A stretch of 64,000 bases of DNA, taken from assembly GCA_965248765.1 (NCBI GenBank), contig CBDFKF010000004.1, forward strand, positions 558,001-622,000, read 5' to 3'. Source of the stretch: CBDFKF01 sp965248765 (GTDB lineage Bacteria > Pseudomonadota > Alphaproteobacteria > VGEJ01). A program made the position numbers and the translations under genes. Below are positions 63,035 to 64,000 of this stretch, in pieces. How positions within the stretch are numbered: position 1 is the stretch's first letter; every line of letters starts with the position of its first letter. Below the pieces are notes generated by a model. It was not told the origin of the DNA. It did not search any database and saw only the letters and a program-made list of their open reading frames with translations.

Positions 63035-64000
63035 CTAGATCACATCCTCGCGTTTCAATAAGCGCACGGCCTCGCGGAACGCATCGACCGTCTCGGTGAG
63101 CTCGGCCGCGCCATGGGCCGCTGAGATCACGCCGCCGGGGTTGCCATTGAAGTCGACGCCGTTCAGCAGCATCGCCAGGCGCAGCTTGTGGACGACATCA
63201 CCCTGTTTCTCGATGAACTCCTCGTAAGGAATGTCCAAAGGCGCAAACTGGTCCGGCACGATCGCCCGCTTGCGCGGATTGGTGAACAGGTGGAATCCTG
63301 AGAATTCGCCGTAGGCCGCCCACGCGACGCTCTCCTCCTTCAGGACCGCATTGAGCTGGTCGCGCAGTTCCGTACCGTAGTCGTTCGCTCGCGCACAGGC
63401 ATCGGTCGAGGCGATGATCTCCAGCGTCGCGATGCCCGCAGCGGCGGAAACCGGATTGGCGTTGAACGTGCCCTGGTGCTGAATTTTCTCGCGTCCGCCG
63501 CGCCGCTCCGCCGCGAAATCGAGGGCGGCGAGGATCTCCTTGCGGCCGACCACCGCACCGCCCGGCAGCCCCCCGGCGAGTATCTTCGCGACCGTCGTCA
63601 GATCCGGGGTGATGCCGGCGTGCCTCTGAAAGCCACCTGACGAGACCCGAAAGCCGGACACCACCTCGTCGAAGATCAGCAGCACCCCGTGGCGCGTGGT
63701 GAGCTCGCGCACGCCCGCAACGAACTCTGGCGAAACCGGCACCTTGCCGAACAACGAGCCGGTTGGCTCGAGGATAACCGCAGCGATATCCTCCTCGGCC
63801 GCGAGCGCTGCTTCCGCCGCTGCCAGGTCGCCAGGCGGCAATAGCACGACCTGCTCCGCCACCTGCGGCAGCACGCCGGCGGTCGCGGTGCCGTCGAAAT
63901 GCGAGCTAAAGCCTGAGGTCATGTGGTCGTGCCAGCCGTGGAAGCTCGTCCGAAAGCGGGCGATCTTGCCGCGGCCCGTGAACGCGCGAGCAAGCCGCAG
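63035..64000 (-). CDS. Class III aminotransferase, glutamate-1-semialdehyde aminomutase-like (runs off window)
   Basis: The PLP fold has VILEPTGSLFG, HGVLLIFDEVVSGFRVSSGGFQ (PLP Asp), DLTTVAKILAGGLPGGAVVG (PLP Lys) and HQGTFNANPVSAAAGIATLE. The frame stays open through the window edge: LRLARAFTGRGKIARFRTSFHGWHDH precedes the apparent ATG at 63922, which is therefore internal. Such HemL-like paralogues often act on amino acids or amines rather than in heme synthesis, so no gene symbol is given. About 960 bases of the gene are inside the window. Confidence 0.9.
   Translation of the reverse strand: MRLARAFTGRGKIARFRTSFHGWHDHMTSGFSSHFDGTATAGVLPQVAEQVVLLPPGDLAAAEAALAAEEDIAAVILEPTGSLFGKVPVSPEFVAGVRELTTRHGVLLIFDEVVSGFRVSSGGFQRHAGITPDLTTVAKILAGGLPGGAVVGRKEILAALDFAAERRGGREKIQHQGTFNANPVSAAAGIATLEIIASTDACARANDYGTELRDQLNAVLKEESVAWAAYGEFSGFHLFTNPRKRAIVPDQFAPLDIPYEEFIEKQGDVVHKLRLAMLLNGVDFNGNPGGVISAAHGAAELTETVDAFREAVRLLKREDVI

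Noticed and set aside
1..64000. CRISPR arrays, tRNA and rRNA genes
   Set aside because: No regularly spaced short repeats, cloverleaf-like segments or rRNA stretches were seen on reading; a tRNAscan-type search would be decisive.

Overview
The window looks like chromosomal DNA of a high-GC alphaproteobacterium, most like free-living Rhodospirillales-type lineages. The evidence is the rplM-rpsI-argC order, an alphaproteobacterial-type heme A synthase with its four heme histidines, many GTG/TTG starts, and a large load of ABC transport and amide or amino-acid catabolic genes. The species cannot be named from the sequence alone. No rRNA, tRNA or CRISPR array was seen. Apart from the insertion sequences and phage remnant described, no stretch over 300 bases lacks a gene.

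Layout. 1-7.9 kb is conserved core: partial recJ, an OmpA-type lipoprotein, argC, rpsI, rplM, then on the other strand an enoyl-CoA hydratase family gene, a CoA-binding protein and metY, facing ctaA. 8.0-14.8 kb is a graveyard of mobile DNA. A phage lysis/tail remnant is cut on one side by an IS3-family fragment and on the other by an IS21-type element, which itself carries a complete IS1182-type element inside istA. The right end of the IS21 element cuts the 3' end of a PAS-domain gene. 14.8-18 kb holds an EamA exporter, a secreted truncated globin behind an FNR-like palindrome, an OsmC protein and a small secreted protein. 18-28 kb is one transcription unit: a peptide-type ABC transporter (binding protein, two permeases, two ATPases) followed by two tandem dimethylformamidase-like genes. 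An IS630-type element follows. 29.4-37.7 kb carries a P1-family aminopeptidase, an ADP-ribosylglycohydrolase, a YjbQ protein, a polar amino-acid ABC transporter, nagA and a ROK kinase. 37.7-43.7 kb is a lone CoxL-like molybdenum hydroxylase subunit divergent from pyruvate carboxylase. 43.8-52.6 kb is an envelope and signalling block: two tandem autotransporter-type barrels, a lipoprotein hydrolase, a Sel1/coiled-coil/caspase protein, a secreted partner and a CHASE2-adenylate cyclase. 52.6-57.2 kb is hyuA-hyuB with a convergent Crp-family regulator. After an ISNCY-type element with 18-bp flanking direct repeats come otnK, otnC and a short-chain dehydrogenase, then an EF-hand protein, a lipoprotein and a partial class III aminotransferase.

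A recurring functional theme is capture and hydrolysis of C-N bonds (dimethylformamidase-like pair, hydantoinase pair, P1 aminopeptidase) beside amino-acid/peptide importers.

Caution: at least thirteen single-base frameshifts break eleven otherwise well-conserved genes between 28 and 62 kb, several at homopolymers. They look more like sequence errors than biology, though true decay cannot be excluded. Affected genes are annotated across the shift and flagged.
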